The position numbers and the translations under genes were made by a program. A stretch of DNA of 64,000 bases from Streptomyces sp. S4.7 (lineage in GTDB: Bacteria > Actinomycetota > Actinomycetes > Streptomycetales > Streptomycetaceae), in the NCBI RefSeq assembly GCF_010384365.1, contig NZ_CP048397.1:5208001-5272000 (forward strand), in the 5' to 3' direction. Each line of letters opens with the position of its first letter. The first letter of the stretch is position 1. The notes beneath the pieces are model-generated. The model searched no databases and was not told the origin of the DNA. It saw only the letters and a program-made list of their open reading frames with translations. Below are positions 7,108 through 15,556 of this stretch, piece after piece.

Positions 7108-8573
7108 CGCTCACCCCCGGCCGCCGGTTCGGCCGAAGGCCCGTCCGCCGGTCCGGCCGACCCCGCATGCCCGGCCGGTTCCGTGCGTCCCGGCGATCCC
7201 GTCGCGATCACCGCCGACGCGATCACGCCCGTCTCCACCGTCTCCGGATGCGGGCTGCGCGCCGAGTCGCTGAGCCGGATGAGCAGCGCCACGATGACCC
7301 AGTTGGTGACGACCGACGAACCACCCTGCGCCAGGAACGGCATCGCCATGCCCGTGAGCGGGATCAGCCCCGTCACCCCGCCCGCGATCACGAACACCTG
7401 GAGCGCCACGATCGACGCCAGACCGACCGCGAGCAGCCGTCCGAACGGGTCGCGCAGAGCGAGCCCGGTGCGGTAGCCGCGGGCGACGAGCAGCGCGTAC
7501 AGCAGGATGATCGCGGTCAGCCCGATCAGCCCCAGCTCCTCGCCCGCCGTCGCGAGGATGAAGTCGGACTTGGCGGCGAAGCCGATGAGGACGGACCGGC
7601 CGAGCCCCAGCCCCGTACCGAACATGCCGCCCGCGGCGAACGCGAAGAGCGACTGGGCGAGTTGGTCGGGCCCGTGGCCGGCGTCGATGGAGGCGAACGG
7701 GTCGAGCCAGTCCTCCACGCGGCTGTGGACGTGCGGTTCGAGCCAGCCGACGGCGAACGCGCCGACCCCGGCCAGCAGCAGCCCCACCGCGATCCACCCG
7801 GTGCGCCCCGTCGCCACGTACAGCAGGATCACGAAGAGCCCGAAGAAGAGCAGCGAGGTGCCGAGGTCGCGCTCCAGGACCAGTACGAGCACGCTGAGCA
7901 GCCAGATCGCGACGATCGGGCCCAGCACCCGCCCGGTGGGCAGCTGGAGCTTCCAGATCCGGCGGCCGGTGCAGGCGAGGGCGCCGTGGTTGGCCGCGAG
8001 ATAGGCGGCGAAGAAGACGGCGAGCAGGATCTTCGCGAACTCGCCCGGCTGGAAGGAGAGTTCGTCGATCCGGATCCAGATCCTGGCGCCGTTGACCGCG
8101 GGGAAGAAGATCGGCACGGTCATCAGCAGCAGCGCGGCGACCACCGACAGATACGCGTACCGCTGGAGCACCCGGTGGTCACGCAGCAGCGCGACGACGA
8201 CGATGAACAGCGCGACACCGAGGGTCGACCAGACGAGCTGCGCGGGCGCGTCCCGCTCGCCGGGGGTGGCGAGGTCCAGCCGGTGGAGGAGCACGAGCCC
8301 GACGCCGTTGAGCAGGACCGCGATCGGGAGCAGCAGCGGATCCGCGTACGGGGCGCGGAGACGGACCGCGAGATGCGCCAGGAGAGGGAGCAGGCCCAGC
8401 CCCGCGCTGTGACGCAGCGCGTCGGGCGGGACGGCGTCGTCGTGGGCGAGGCCGACGGCCACGTAGCCGAAGAGGGAGATGAGGACGGCGCACACCAGGA
8501 GCGAGAGCTCGACCCCGCGCCGCTTGCGGAGCCGTAGTTCGGGCGGGGGAGAGTCCGCCTTCGTTGCGGTCAT
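7104..8573 (-). CDS. rodA: SEDS-family peptidoglycan glycosyltransferase (RodA/FtsW type)
   Basis: A 489-residue polytopic membrane protein of the SEDS family, which polymerises lipid II into glycan strands with a class B PBP partner (the coupled pbpA downstream). About ten to twelve membrane segments are visible. Family motifs include GARIWI, SFQPGEFAKI near the middle, VGWLEPHVHSRVEDWLDPF in the large extracellular loop, ATAGEELGLIG, and the C-terminal LTGMAMPFLAQGGSS. The start is ATG 8573; a TTG at 8582 is possible and neither has a strong ribosome-binding site. The C-terminal tail of about 60 residues is Pro/Gly/Ala-rich and cytoplasmic. This is probably a second FtsW/RodA-PBP pair besides the one near the division cluster. 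Confidence 0.9.
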   Translation of the reverse strand: MTATKADSPPPELRLRKRRGVELSLLVCAVLISLFGYVAVGLAHDDAVPPDALRHSAGLGLLPLLAHLAVRLRAPYADPLLLPIAVLLNGVGLVLLHRLDLATPGERDAPAQLVWSTLGVALFIVVVALLRDHRVLQRYAYLSVVAALLLMTVPIFFPAVNGARIWIRIDELSFQPGEFAKILLAVFFAAYLAANHGALACTGRRIWKLQLPTGRVLGPIVAIWLLSVLVLVLERDLGTSLLFFGLFVILLYVATGRTGWIAVGLLLAGVGAFAVGWLEPHVHSRVEDWLDPFASIDAGHGPDQLAQSLFAFAAGGMFGTGLGLGRSVLIGFAAKSDFILATAGEELGLIGLTAIILLYALLVARGYRTGLALRDPFGRLLAVGLASIVALQVFVIAGGVTGLIPLTGMAMPFLAQGGSSVVTNWVIVALLIRLSDSARSPHPETVETGVIASAVIATGSPGRTEPAGHAGSAGPADGPSAEPAAGGER

Positions 8574-8590
8574 GGAGCGCAACGTAGCAA

Positions 8591-8638
8591 CCCGACATGC
8601 CTTATGTCCGGTTATGTAAAGACATGAGGCATGTCGGG
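8591..8638. terminator. Long hairpin, 18-bp stem
   Basis: CCCGACATGCCT at 8591-8602 pairs with AGGCATGTCGGG at 8627-8638. The stem extends inward by six more pairs (8603-8608 with 8621-8626, one G-T), leaving a 12-base AT-rich loop. It lies just downstream of the SH3 gene and 18 bases upstream of the rodA start. It may be a terminator for the former or an operator for the latter. Confidence 0.6.
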
Positions 8639-8649
8639 CTCCCGGTGGG

Positions 8650-9099
8650 TCAGCACCAGCGCGGTGCCTTGCCGATGTTCTCGATGTACGCGGCGGAGCC
8701 CCAGGCCCAGTTGCCGTCCGTCAGGAGGTACCAGCGGTCGTTCCCGTTCACTTCCTCGCCCCGCATCTTGCAGAGGATGTGCACGATCGAGCCGTACGCG
8801 GCGCTGCCGATGACCCGGCCGCCGCGGGTCGGCCGGTCGCGCAGCAGGAGTCCGGTCCTGGCGGTGACGCGGCCCTTGTACTTGCCCGAGCCCATCGTGG
8901 AGACCTCGGCCTCGGGGCCGGCGTCGCCGAGGCGGCCGGCGTCGGCGTGGCCGCTGAATCCGACCGGCGGCGGGGTCGGTACCGCCGCCAGTGCGGGGGT
9001 GGCGGTCAGCGCCGCGGCGGCGACGGCGAGGGCCGCGACGTACGGGCCGAAGGAACCCCGGAGACGCGGGGTGGAGGAGCGCAGAAAACGCTGGGACAT
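8650..9099 (-). CDS. Secreted SH3-like (bacterial SH3) domain protein
   Basis: A 149-residue secreted protein. The signal peptide is SFGPYVAALAVAAAALTATPALA, with cleavage expected after ALA near residue 39. A short linker leads to one bacterial SH3 domain (GRVTARTGLLLRDRPTRGGRVIGSAAYGS..., ending DRWYLLTDGNWAWGSAAYIENIG). Such domains bind cell-wall peptides or act as small envelope proteins, and no catalytic motif is present. The ATG at 9099 has AGGAG six bases upstream. It is transcribed toward the rodA-pbpA pair but separated from it by the 8591-8638 hairpin, so it is probably an independent unit. Confidence 0.8.
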   Translation of the reverse strand: MSQRFLRSSTPRLRGSFGPYVAALAVAAAALTATPALAAVPTPPPVGFSGHADAGRLGDAGPEAEVSTMGSGKYKGRVTARTGLLLRDRPTRGGRVIGSAAYGSIVHILCKMRGEEVNGNDRWYLLTDGNWAWGSAAYIENIGKAPRWC

Positions 9100-9227
9100 G
9101 CGTGACTCCTGATGTTCGGGAAGGGGGCGAGGGGTGATGGGGGGCTGCTTGACCCTCGCCCGATTTACCCTAGTTTCGTCACATTCTGTCCGCAACCGTA
9201 ACTCTGCGTGCCCCGCGCCGGCCGCCC

Positions 9228-9611
9228 TCAGCGCTGGTGGGGGTTACCGCCCTGGCCCGGCTGCTGTCCCTGGCCGCCCTGGCTGAACGGGTTCCCGCCA
9301 CCGGGCTGACCGCCCTGGCCGCCCTGTGCGAACGGGTTGGCGCCGTGCTGCTGGCCGACGCCCTGCTGGGCCTGCGACGCGCTCTGCGCGAGCAGCTGCT
9401 CGGCCTGCTCGTTCGGCACCTGGTGCTCCACGCCGCAGAACGTGCACTGCGTGTAGTGCTTCGTCGAGTACGGGAACAGCGGCACGAAGAACAGCGTGAA
9501 CTTGGAGACGCGCTTGCGGAGCGTGTGCGCGGACGGATTGCCGCACTGGCCGCACACGAGCGTCAGTATCGCCAGTTGGTAGATGTAGCCCTTGGTCCCG
9601 AAGATGATCAT
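9228..9611 (-). CDS. Zinc-ribbon domain protein with Gln/Gly-rich tail
   Basis: A 127-residue cytoplasmic protein. An N-terminal zinc ribbon has two Cys pairs (CGQC in TLVCGQCGNPSAH, and CTFC in YTQCTFCGVEHQVP) separated by a hydrophobic segment (TLFFVPLFPYSTKHY), the zinc_ribbon_15 arrangement. The second half is low-complexity QQGVGQQHG/GGQGGQPGGGNPFSQGG. Its role is unknown; such proteins are widespread in actinobacteria. ATG 9611 follows GAAGGA by about 8 bases. Confidence 0.8.
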   Translation of the reverse strand: MIIFGTKGYIYQLAILTLVCGQCGNPSAHTLRKRVSKFTLFFVPLFPYSTKHYTQCTFCGVEHQVPNEQAEQLLAQSASQAQQGVGQQHGANPFAQGGQGGQPGGGNPFSQGGQGQQPGQGGNPHQR

Positions 9612-9693
9612 GCGGTGTTCCTTCTCTTCTCATGACGCTTCATGGCGCTCATGACCGGCGCACCTCCATGGTGCACGCCCGCCACGGCGGCGG

Positions 9694-10578
9694 TCACGGC
9701 AGGCGGCCCGCCCGGTTCAGATTGATGAGCGGGCCGAGGAGGTCCCCGTACCGCGCCAATCGCCCCGCGATGTCACCGATGCGGAAGACCAGGTCCTCCG
9801 GCGCCGCGCAATTGCGGACCTCTTCCCAGGACACCGGGGCGGAGACGGTCGGTTCCGTCCTGGCGCGCAGCGTGTACGGGGCGGCCGTCGTCTTCGCCGC
9901 CGAATTCTGGCTGTGGTCGACGAAGACCTTGCCGGGGCGGAGCGCGCGGGCCATTCGGTGGACCACCAGGTGCGGCAGCTCCGCCTCGGCCTCGACGGCG
10001 AGCGACTTGGCGTACGCGGAGACCTCACGCGACGGGGTCGGCTCCAGCGGTACGAGCAGATGCAGGCCCTTGGAGCCCGAGGTCTTGGCGTAGGCGTTGA
10101 GCCCGTCCGCCGCCAGCCGTTCCCGCAGCCAGAGCGCCGCCGCGCAGCACTCCACCATGCCGGCCGGCTCGCCGGGGTCCAGGTCGAAGACGATGCGGTC
10201 GGCGCGGGCCGGACTGTCGGCCTGCCACTGCGGGGTGTGGAACTCCACGACCAGGTTCGCCGCCCACATCAGCGTCGCGAGGTCCTCCACCAGCACCTGC
10301 TCGGCGGTCTGCTCCGCCGAACGGGGCACCGTCGCCCTGCGCACCCAGGACGGTGTGCCCGGCGGCGGATTCTTGGTGAAGAAGCGCTGGCCGGCGGGGC
10401 CGTCCGGGTAGCGGAGGAAGGAGACGGGGCGATTGGCCAGATGGGTGAGCAGGGCGCCGGCCGAGGTCGCGCAGTAGTGCAGGACCTCGCCCTTGGTGGT
10501 GCCGGTGGCCGGGTAGAGGACCTTCTCCAGATTGCTGAGGGCGATCCGCCGCCCCTCCACCTCGGCGATGGGCGTCAT
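9694..10578 (-). CDS. ligD: LigD-type NHEJ polymerase/primase domain protein
   Basis: A 294-residue stand-alone polymerase (primase-polymerase, AEP) domain of the LigD family, used in non-homologous end joining to fill or extend DNA ends. Motifs seen are LSNLEKVLYPATGTTKGEVLHYC, FTKNPPPGTPSWV, the divalent-metal motif DRIVFDLDPGEP, YAKTSGSKGLHLLVPL, and RALRPGKVFVDHSQNSAAKTTAAPYTLRART. No ligase or nuclease domain is attached, as in other Streptomyces, so ligation must come from another gene. The start is ATG 10578. Only 40 bases separate it from divergent ku, so both share one promoter region. Confidence 0.9.
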   Translation of the reverse strand: MTPIAEVEGRRIALSNLEKVLYPATGTTKGEVLHYCATSAGALLTHLANRPVSFLRYPDGPAGQRFFTKNPPPGTPSWVRRATVPRSAEQTAEQVLVEDLATLMWAANLVVEFHTPQWQADSPARADRIVFDLDPGEPAGMVECCAAALWLRERLAADGLNAYAKTSGSKGLHLLVPLEPTPSREVSAYAKSLAVEAEAELPHLVVHRMARALRPGKVFVDHSQNSAAKTTAAPYTLRARTEPTVSAPVSWEEVRNCAAPEDLVFRIGDIAGRLARYGDLLGPLINLNRAGRLP

Positions 10579-10618
10579 ACGATGAGAATCCCACGAATTC
10601 GGATGTAAGGGATTTACC
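10579..10618. promoter_or_regulatory. 40-bp divergent promoter region ligD/ku
   Basis: The whole control region for two divergent NHEJ genes is 40 bases. It contains a 6-bp inverted repeat (AATCCC 10587-10592, GGGATT 10609-10614), and AAGGG at 10607-10611 is the ku ribosome-binding site. With so little space the two promoters must overlap each other or the coding ends. Confidence 0.5.
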
Positions 10619-11650
10619 GTGCGATCCATATGGAACGGCGCAATCTCCTTCGGTCTGGTGAGCATCCCGATCAAGCTGGTGAACGCCACCGAGAGCCGCT
10701 CGATCTCCTTTCGGCAGATCCATTTGGCGGACGGCGGCCGGATTCGTTACCGGAAGGTCTGCGAGCTGGACGAGGAGGAGGTCACCTCGGCCGAGATCGG
10801 CAAGGCGTACGAGGACGCGGACGGGTCGATGATCCCGATCACCGACGACGACCTCGCCCAGCTCCCGCTGCCGACGGCCAAGACGATCGAGATCGTGGGG
10901 TTCGTGCCCGAGACGTCGATCGACCCGCTCCAGGTGGGCTCGGCGTACTACATCGCGGCGAACGGCGTCCCGGCCGCCAAGCCGTACACACTGCTGCGCG
11001 AGGCCCTGAAACGCAGCGAGAAGGTGGCGATCGCGAAATTCGCGCTGCGCGGGCGCGAGCGGCTGGGCATGGTGCGGGTCCTCGGCGATGTCATCGCGCT
11101 GCACGGGCTGCTGTGGCCGGACGAGATCCGGCAGCCGGAGGGGGTGGCGCCGGAGACGGAGGTCAGCATCCGGGACGCCGAACTCGACCTGGCCGACGCC
11201 CTGATGGACACCCTCGGCGAGGTCGAACTTCAATCCCTCCACGACGACTACCGGGAGGCCGTCGAGGAGCTGATCGCCGCCAAGGCGGGCGGCGGGGAGC
11301 TGACGGCTCCGGAGGGGGCGGGGGAGCGGCGCGGGGGCAAGGTGCTGGACCTGATGGCGGCGCTGGAGAGCAGTGTGCGGGCGGCGAAGGAGTCGCGTGG
11401 CGAGGGGGGCGGGGAAGGGGACGGGAATCATGCGGAGGTGACGCGTCTGCCGACGGGCAAGAAGTCGGCGGGCGCGAAGAAGAGCGCGTCGAAGACCGCT
11501 TCGAAGACGGCGTCCGGGACCGGGGCCAAGAAGACGCCTGCCAAGAAGACAGCGGCCAAGAAGACGGCGACGGGCAAGACCGCCGCGAAGAAGACGGCCG
11601 CCAAGAAGACCACGGCGAAGAAGGCCCCGGCGAAGAAGCGCTCCGCCTGA
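10619..11650 (+). CDS. ku: Ku DNA end-binding protein with Lys-rich C-terminal tail
   Basis: A 343-residue Ku homodimer subunit that rings DNA double-strand breaks and recruits the LigD polymerase and a ligase. The conserved N-terminus MRSIWNGAISFGLVSIPIKL is followed by the Ku core (about 1-240: PLQVGSAYYIAANGVPAAKPYTLLREAL and GRERLGMVRVLGDVIALHGLLWPDEIR). Residues 280-343 form a Lys/Ala/Thr/Pro tail with repeated AKKT units, like histone H1 or the extended Ku of Streptomyces and mycobacteria. The tail increases DNA binding in characterised relatives. The start is GTG 10619 with AAGGG seven bases upstream. Confidence 0.93.
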   Translation: MRSIWNGAISFGLVSIPIKLVNATESRSISFRQIHLADGGRIRYRKVCELDEEEVTSAEIGKAYEDADGSMIPITDDDLAQLPLPTAKTIEIVGFVPETSIDPLQVGSAYYIAANGVPAAKPYTLLREALKRSEKVAIAKFALRGRERLGMVRVLGDVIALHGLLWPDEIRQPEGVAPETEVSIRDAELDLADALMDTLGEVELQSLHDDYREAVEELIAAKAGGGELTAPEGAGERRGGKVLDLMAALESSVRAAKESRGEGGGEGDGNHAEVTRLPTGKKSAGAKKSASKTASKTASGTGAKKTPAKKTAAKKTATGKTAAKKTAAKKTTAKKAPAKKRSA

Positions 11651-11669
11651 GCGCGGGCGGTCGGCTTCG

Positions 11670-11720
11670 TCCTCGACGGCCGGACGGGCCCGAAGACGCG
11701 GCCCTTCCGGCCGTCGAGGA
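11670..11720. terminator. Hairpin terminator between ku and hemerythrin gene
   Basis: A perfect 15-bp inverted repeat (TCCTCGACGGCCGGA at 11670-11684, reverse complement at 11706-11720) lies between convergent genes and can serve both. Confidence 0.75.
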
Positions 11721-11730
11721 CAGGCGCGCC

Positions 11731-12249
11731 CTACCCGCCGCGCGCGTCCCGGAGGGCGAAGTCGCCGGGCAGTGGTGTGTCCAGCGCGTTGAGCGCGGCG
11801 ACCAGCTTCTTCTCCTCGTAGGTGAAGTGGGACTCCACCAGCGCGACGAGACCGTCCAGTTCACCCCGCACCCGACGCGCCTCGGCGGCGTCCGGGGCCG
11901 GGCTGATGCCGTCGAGCAGGTCCTGGAGCCGGCCGAGGATGGCGGTCACCATGTGGTGGTCGTGCGCGAACTGCTCCAGTACGGGCGCCAACTCGGGAAA
12001 GCGCCTCGCCAGTTCGGGAAAGACCCCGTCGTCCTCCGCCGTGTGATGCCGGGTCAGGGCGGAGCAGAACGCGAGGCAGTGCGCCTGTAGTTCGCGCGGG
12101 CGCTCACCGTCTCCCGCGAAGTGGTCGTCGACGTCGTCCTGAAGCCGGGCGAGCTCCTCACGGAGCCAGATGTGCACATCGATCAGCTGATTGCCGAACG
12201 CCGCGAGGCGGTCGCCCGGCGCGTCGTCCGGTATGGCGGAGGTCCCCAT
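11731..12249 (-). CDS. Hemerythrin HHE-domain protein
   Basis: A 172-residue all-helical cytoplasmic protein with the HHE cation-binding pattern of hemerythrin-like diiron proteins: DVHIWLREEL near residue 25, ALTRHHTAEDDGVFPEL near 68, FAHDHHMVTAIL near 96, and VESHFTYEEKKLVAAL near 140. These provide the His/Glu metal ligands. Such proteins bind O2 or NO, or sense redox state and iron. No partner is evident nearby. The start is ATG 12249. It diverges from the GH97 gene, with 179 bases between them containing a 10-bp direct repeat. Confidence 0.85.
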   Translation of the reverse strand: MGTSAIPDDAPGDRLAAFGNQLIDVHIWLREELARLQDDVDDHFAGDGERPRELQAHCLAFCSALTRHHTAEDDGVFPELARRFPELAPVLEQFAHDHHMVTAILGRLQDLLDGISPAPDAAEARRVRGELDGLVALVESHFTYEEKKLVAALNALDTPLPGDFALRDARGG

Positions 12250-12270
12250 GCCCGCATCGTATGCGCGTTA

Positions 12271-12290
12271 TGGATTCTGTTGGATTCTGT
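12271..12290. repeat. Two adjacent 10-bp direct repeats
   Basis: TGGATTCTGT occurs twice without a gap (12271-12280, 12281-12290) in the divergent promoter region between the hemerythrin and GH97 genes. It is a possible regulator-binding site. Confidence 0.5.
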
Positions 12291-12428
12291 GCGACAGACC
12301 CTGGCGGTTCCGGGGAATTACGGTGGACGATCCGGGGCGCGGGCGCCCCTTCAGGCTCAGCCCTGTCCTCACCAACTCGCGCCCCGTGTTTGCCCGTTGA
12401 GCCCGGCTCCGAGTGAGAGGGACAAGCG

Positions 12429-15100
12429 ATGACGAACAGCAGACCAGGATCGGCGAAGCGATGGCGCGCCGTCTGCGCGACCGCGCTCGCGGGGGTGCTC
12501 TGTCTCGGGACCCCCGCGGCGGCCCAGGACGACGCGGCCGGTCCCCGGCCCGCCGGCTCCGACTGGACCGTCTCCCGCGGCGGCCCCACCGCCGCCGTAC
12601 GGCTCGACCCCGCCGACGGCACCGTCACCCTCGCCGTACGGGACGGCGGGCGCACCCTCGTCGAACCCTCGCCCGTCGGCATCGTCACCGAGGACGCCGA
12701 CCTGACCCGCGGGCTGCGCCTGGTGGACCGGAAGGACCGCCGGATCAGCGAGCGGTACACGACCGTCGTCGGCAAGGAACGCCGCCGGGCAGTCGACATG
12801 GCCGAGTCGCGCTTCACCCTCCGGGGCGTGGACGGGGCACGGGTCGACCTGGTCGTGCGCGCGGCCGACGGCGGGGTCGCCTACCGCTACGTGCTGCCCG
12901 CCGGCGCCGGGGCGTGCTCCGCGAGGCGTCCGGCTTCGTACTGCCGGCCGACGCGCCGGCCCGGCTGAGCGACTACTCGGTCAACTACGAGCAGCCGTAC
13001 GACGGTACGACCGCCGCCGGGGCGTCGAGCGGGCAGTACGCGTACCCCGCGCTCTTCCAGGTGGGCGACGACCACGTGCTGCTCACCGAGGCGGACGTCG
13101 ACGGCCGCTATCCCGCGAGCCGGCTCACACACACGACGGGCGGCGGTCGCTACGACGTGGCGCTGGCCGACCCTTCCGTGCCCCTGCCTGTCGGCGGGCC
13201 GCTCGCGACCCCCTGGCGGACCGTGATCGCGGGCGACCTGGCGACCGTGACCGGGTCCACACTCGTGGACGACCTGGCCCCGCCCTCCCGCGTCGCGGAC
13301 ACCTCCTGGATCCGCCCCGGCACCGTCGCCTGGTCCTGGCTCGCCGGGTTCGGCGTGGCGCAGCGCAGCCTCGAGACCCAGCAGCGGTTCGTGGACTACG
13401 CGGCCGCGCACGGCTGGGAGTACTCCCTGGTGGACGACGGCTGGAACACCACCGACTGGATGCCGCGACTGATGGAGTACGCCGAACGGCGGGGCGTGGG
13501 CGTCCTGTTGTGGATGCACTGGACCGATCTGGACACACCCGCCGAGCGCACGCACCAGCTCGACAGGGTCAAGGAGTGGGGCGCCGCCGGGCTGAAGATC
13601 GACTTCATGGACTCCGACTCGCGAGAGCGCATGGAGTGGTACGACGAGATCCTCCGGGAGACCGCCGACCGTGAGCTGATGGTCAACTTCCACGGTTCGA
13701 CGCTGCCGCACGGCATCCAGCGCACCTGGCCGCACGTCATGACGATGGAGGGCGTGCACGGCGCCGAGCAGGGCGACGTCCAGGCCGACGACATGGCGAC
13801 CCTGCCCTACACCCGTAACGTGGTCGGCTCCATGGACTTCACACCCATGGGATTCCAGTTCGGGCAGCGCAACAACACCGAGGCCGCCGAGCTGGCGCTC
13901 TCCGTCGTGTACGAGTCCGGGTTCCAGAACTACGCGGGCAGCGTGGAGGCGTACCGGGCCCGGCCCGAGATCTCCCGGTTCCTCGACCAGGTCCCGACCG
14001 TCTGGGACGAGAGCCGGCTCGTGGCCGGCGCGCCCGGCGAGGGGGCGACGTTCGCGCGCAGACACGGCGACCGGTGGTTCCTCGGCTCCGTCACGGCGGG
14101 CGACGGGGGTACGGAGCGGGTCCCGCTGACGTTCCTGGGATCCGGTTCGTGGCGGGTCGACGTCGTACGGGACGGCGACGACGGCGTCGTACGCCAGAGC
14201 CAGGTGATGGACCGTCAGGACGTACTCACGGTGCCCGTGTTGGCGGACGGCGGCTTCGCCGCGCAGATCTGCCGCGCGGTGCCGCGCCGCGACAGCTGCG
14301 ACCGGCCGGTGGACACGGTGCCCGTCGGCACCCTGTCCGTGACCCCGGCGAAGACCGACGCCCTGCCGGGCGCGACGGTCGACATCGACGCGAGCTTCGT
14401 CCTGGACGATGCGGGCCCCGCCGAGGACGTGACGCTCGGCGCCCGTACCCCCGAGGGCTGGGCGGTCGACGGAGCGGGCGCGACGGCGGACGAACTGGCC
14501 GAAGGGGCCGAACTGACCGCGTCCTGGCGGGTCACGGTCCCCGCCGACCCCGTGTACGGGGCGACGGAGATCCCGGTCACGGTCACCTACCGGGACCCGG
14601 ACGCCCGTCGGGGCGCGCCGCCGCTGACCGTCGAGCGCACGGTGCGCGTCTTCGTGGCACGCGAAGGCACCGTGTACGTCAGCTCGTTGCCGTTCGTCTC
14701 CGAAACCAACGGCTGGGGCCCGGTCGAGCGCGACCTCTCCAACGGTGAGAACGGCGCGGGCGACGGCGGGCCGCTGCGGCTCGGCGACACGACGTACGAC
14801 AAGGGACTCGGAGTGCACGCGCGCTCCGAGGTGACCGTCGACCTGAACGGCGCGTACGACCGCTTCACGGCATGGGCCGGCATCGACGAGGAGAAGCCGG
14901 ACAAGGGCTCGGTGGACTTCGAGGTGATCGGCGACGGCGAGGTCCTGGCCCGCAGCGGCGTCCTCGGACCGACGGACGCGGCCCACGCGTTCGACGTCGA
15001 CGTCAGCGGGGTGCGGCAGCTGACGCTGCGCGTCACGGACGGCGGCGACGGTATCGACTCGGACCACGGCGACTGGGCGGACGCCCAACTGGCGCGATAG
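12429..15100 (+). pseudogene. Glycoside hydrolase family 97 with NEW3-like and NPCBM domains, frameshifted
   Basis: Reading starts at ATG 12429 with a signal peptide (WRAVCATALAGVLCLGTPAAA) and the GH97 N-terminal domain. The original frame runs out at 12968. The family sequence resumes one frame over (REASGFVLPADAPARLSDYSVNYEQPYDG) from about 12914. The shift falls in the GGGG at 12909-12912, and one extra G would restore AGGVLREASGF. Beyond it are the (beta/alpha)8 core (VAWSWLAGFGV, YSLVDDGW, LKIDFMDSD with the candidate nucleophile Asp, and MVNFHGSTLPHGIQRTWP), an NPCBM-associated NEW3-like region and a C-terminal NPCBM sugar-binding domain. GH97 enzymes are alpha-glucosidases or alpha-galactosidases. 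The intact product would be secreted, about 890 residues. A base-calling error in the G-run is an alternative to a real mutation. Confidence 0.8.
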
Positions 15101-15114
15101 CGCGCGCAGTTGAC

Positions 15115-15148
15115 GCGGCCCGGCGGGATCTCGATCCCGCAGGGCCGC
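15115..15148 (+). terminator. Hairpin terminator after GH97 gene
   Basis: GCGGCCC (15115-15121) pairs with GGGCCGC (15142-15148), enclosing an inner stem GCGGGAT/ATCCCGC. It begins 15 bases after the GH97 stop. Confidence 0.65.
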
Positions 15149-15556
15149 ACGGCGTCCACCCTTTGACCGGTCCCGAGCCTCTCGCGAACGGCAGATGGGG
15201 GCGTCCCGCGCGGCCGGTGGGAGCGGGAACGGCCCAGGCATCTTCGCTTGTGCGCGTCAGTGTGGGAGTGGCGGCGGGTCCACCGGGCCCGCGCAGCCGG
15301 GGCATTCGCCCGGCTCGGGGCGCGGTAGGCGCGGTCGCAGGCTTCGCGGTTCTGCAATGGGTCGGGACGGGTGAGCGGCGCCGTGGGGGAGCGGAGGAGG
15401 AAGCTGTTCGGTGAGCCGGTGGGGGCTCCGCTCCGGCCGCGGCGACGCCGTGGCGTACACCTGCTCCGGCGTCGATGAACCGGCCGGCGCTGCGCAGGGC
15501 GGAGGGTATCGCCCATCGAGAGCGCCCCTTCGCAGGAGTGCGGGCAGGGCGCGCCC
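15149..15556. other. About 400 bases without a convincing gene
   Basis: Open frames exist on both strands, but their translations are Arg/Pro-rich low-complexity sequence with no recognisable start context. One short minus-strand frame (15257-15460) was examined and not accepted. The stretch lies between the GH97 terminator and the end of the leftward membrane-protein gene. Confidence 0.5.

Noticed and set aside
12887..15241. 784-residue antisense frame over GH97
   Set aside because: Low-complexity Arg/Gly/Val sequence without family motifs; GH97 motifs are on the plus strand.
15257..15460. 67-residue minus-strand frame in the 15.1-15.6 kb gap
   Set aside because: Proline/arginine-rich sequence without start context or similarity to any known family; treated as non-coding.
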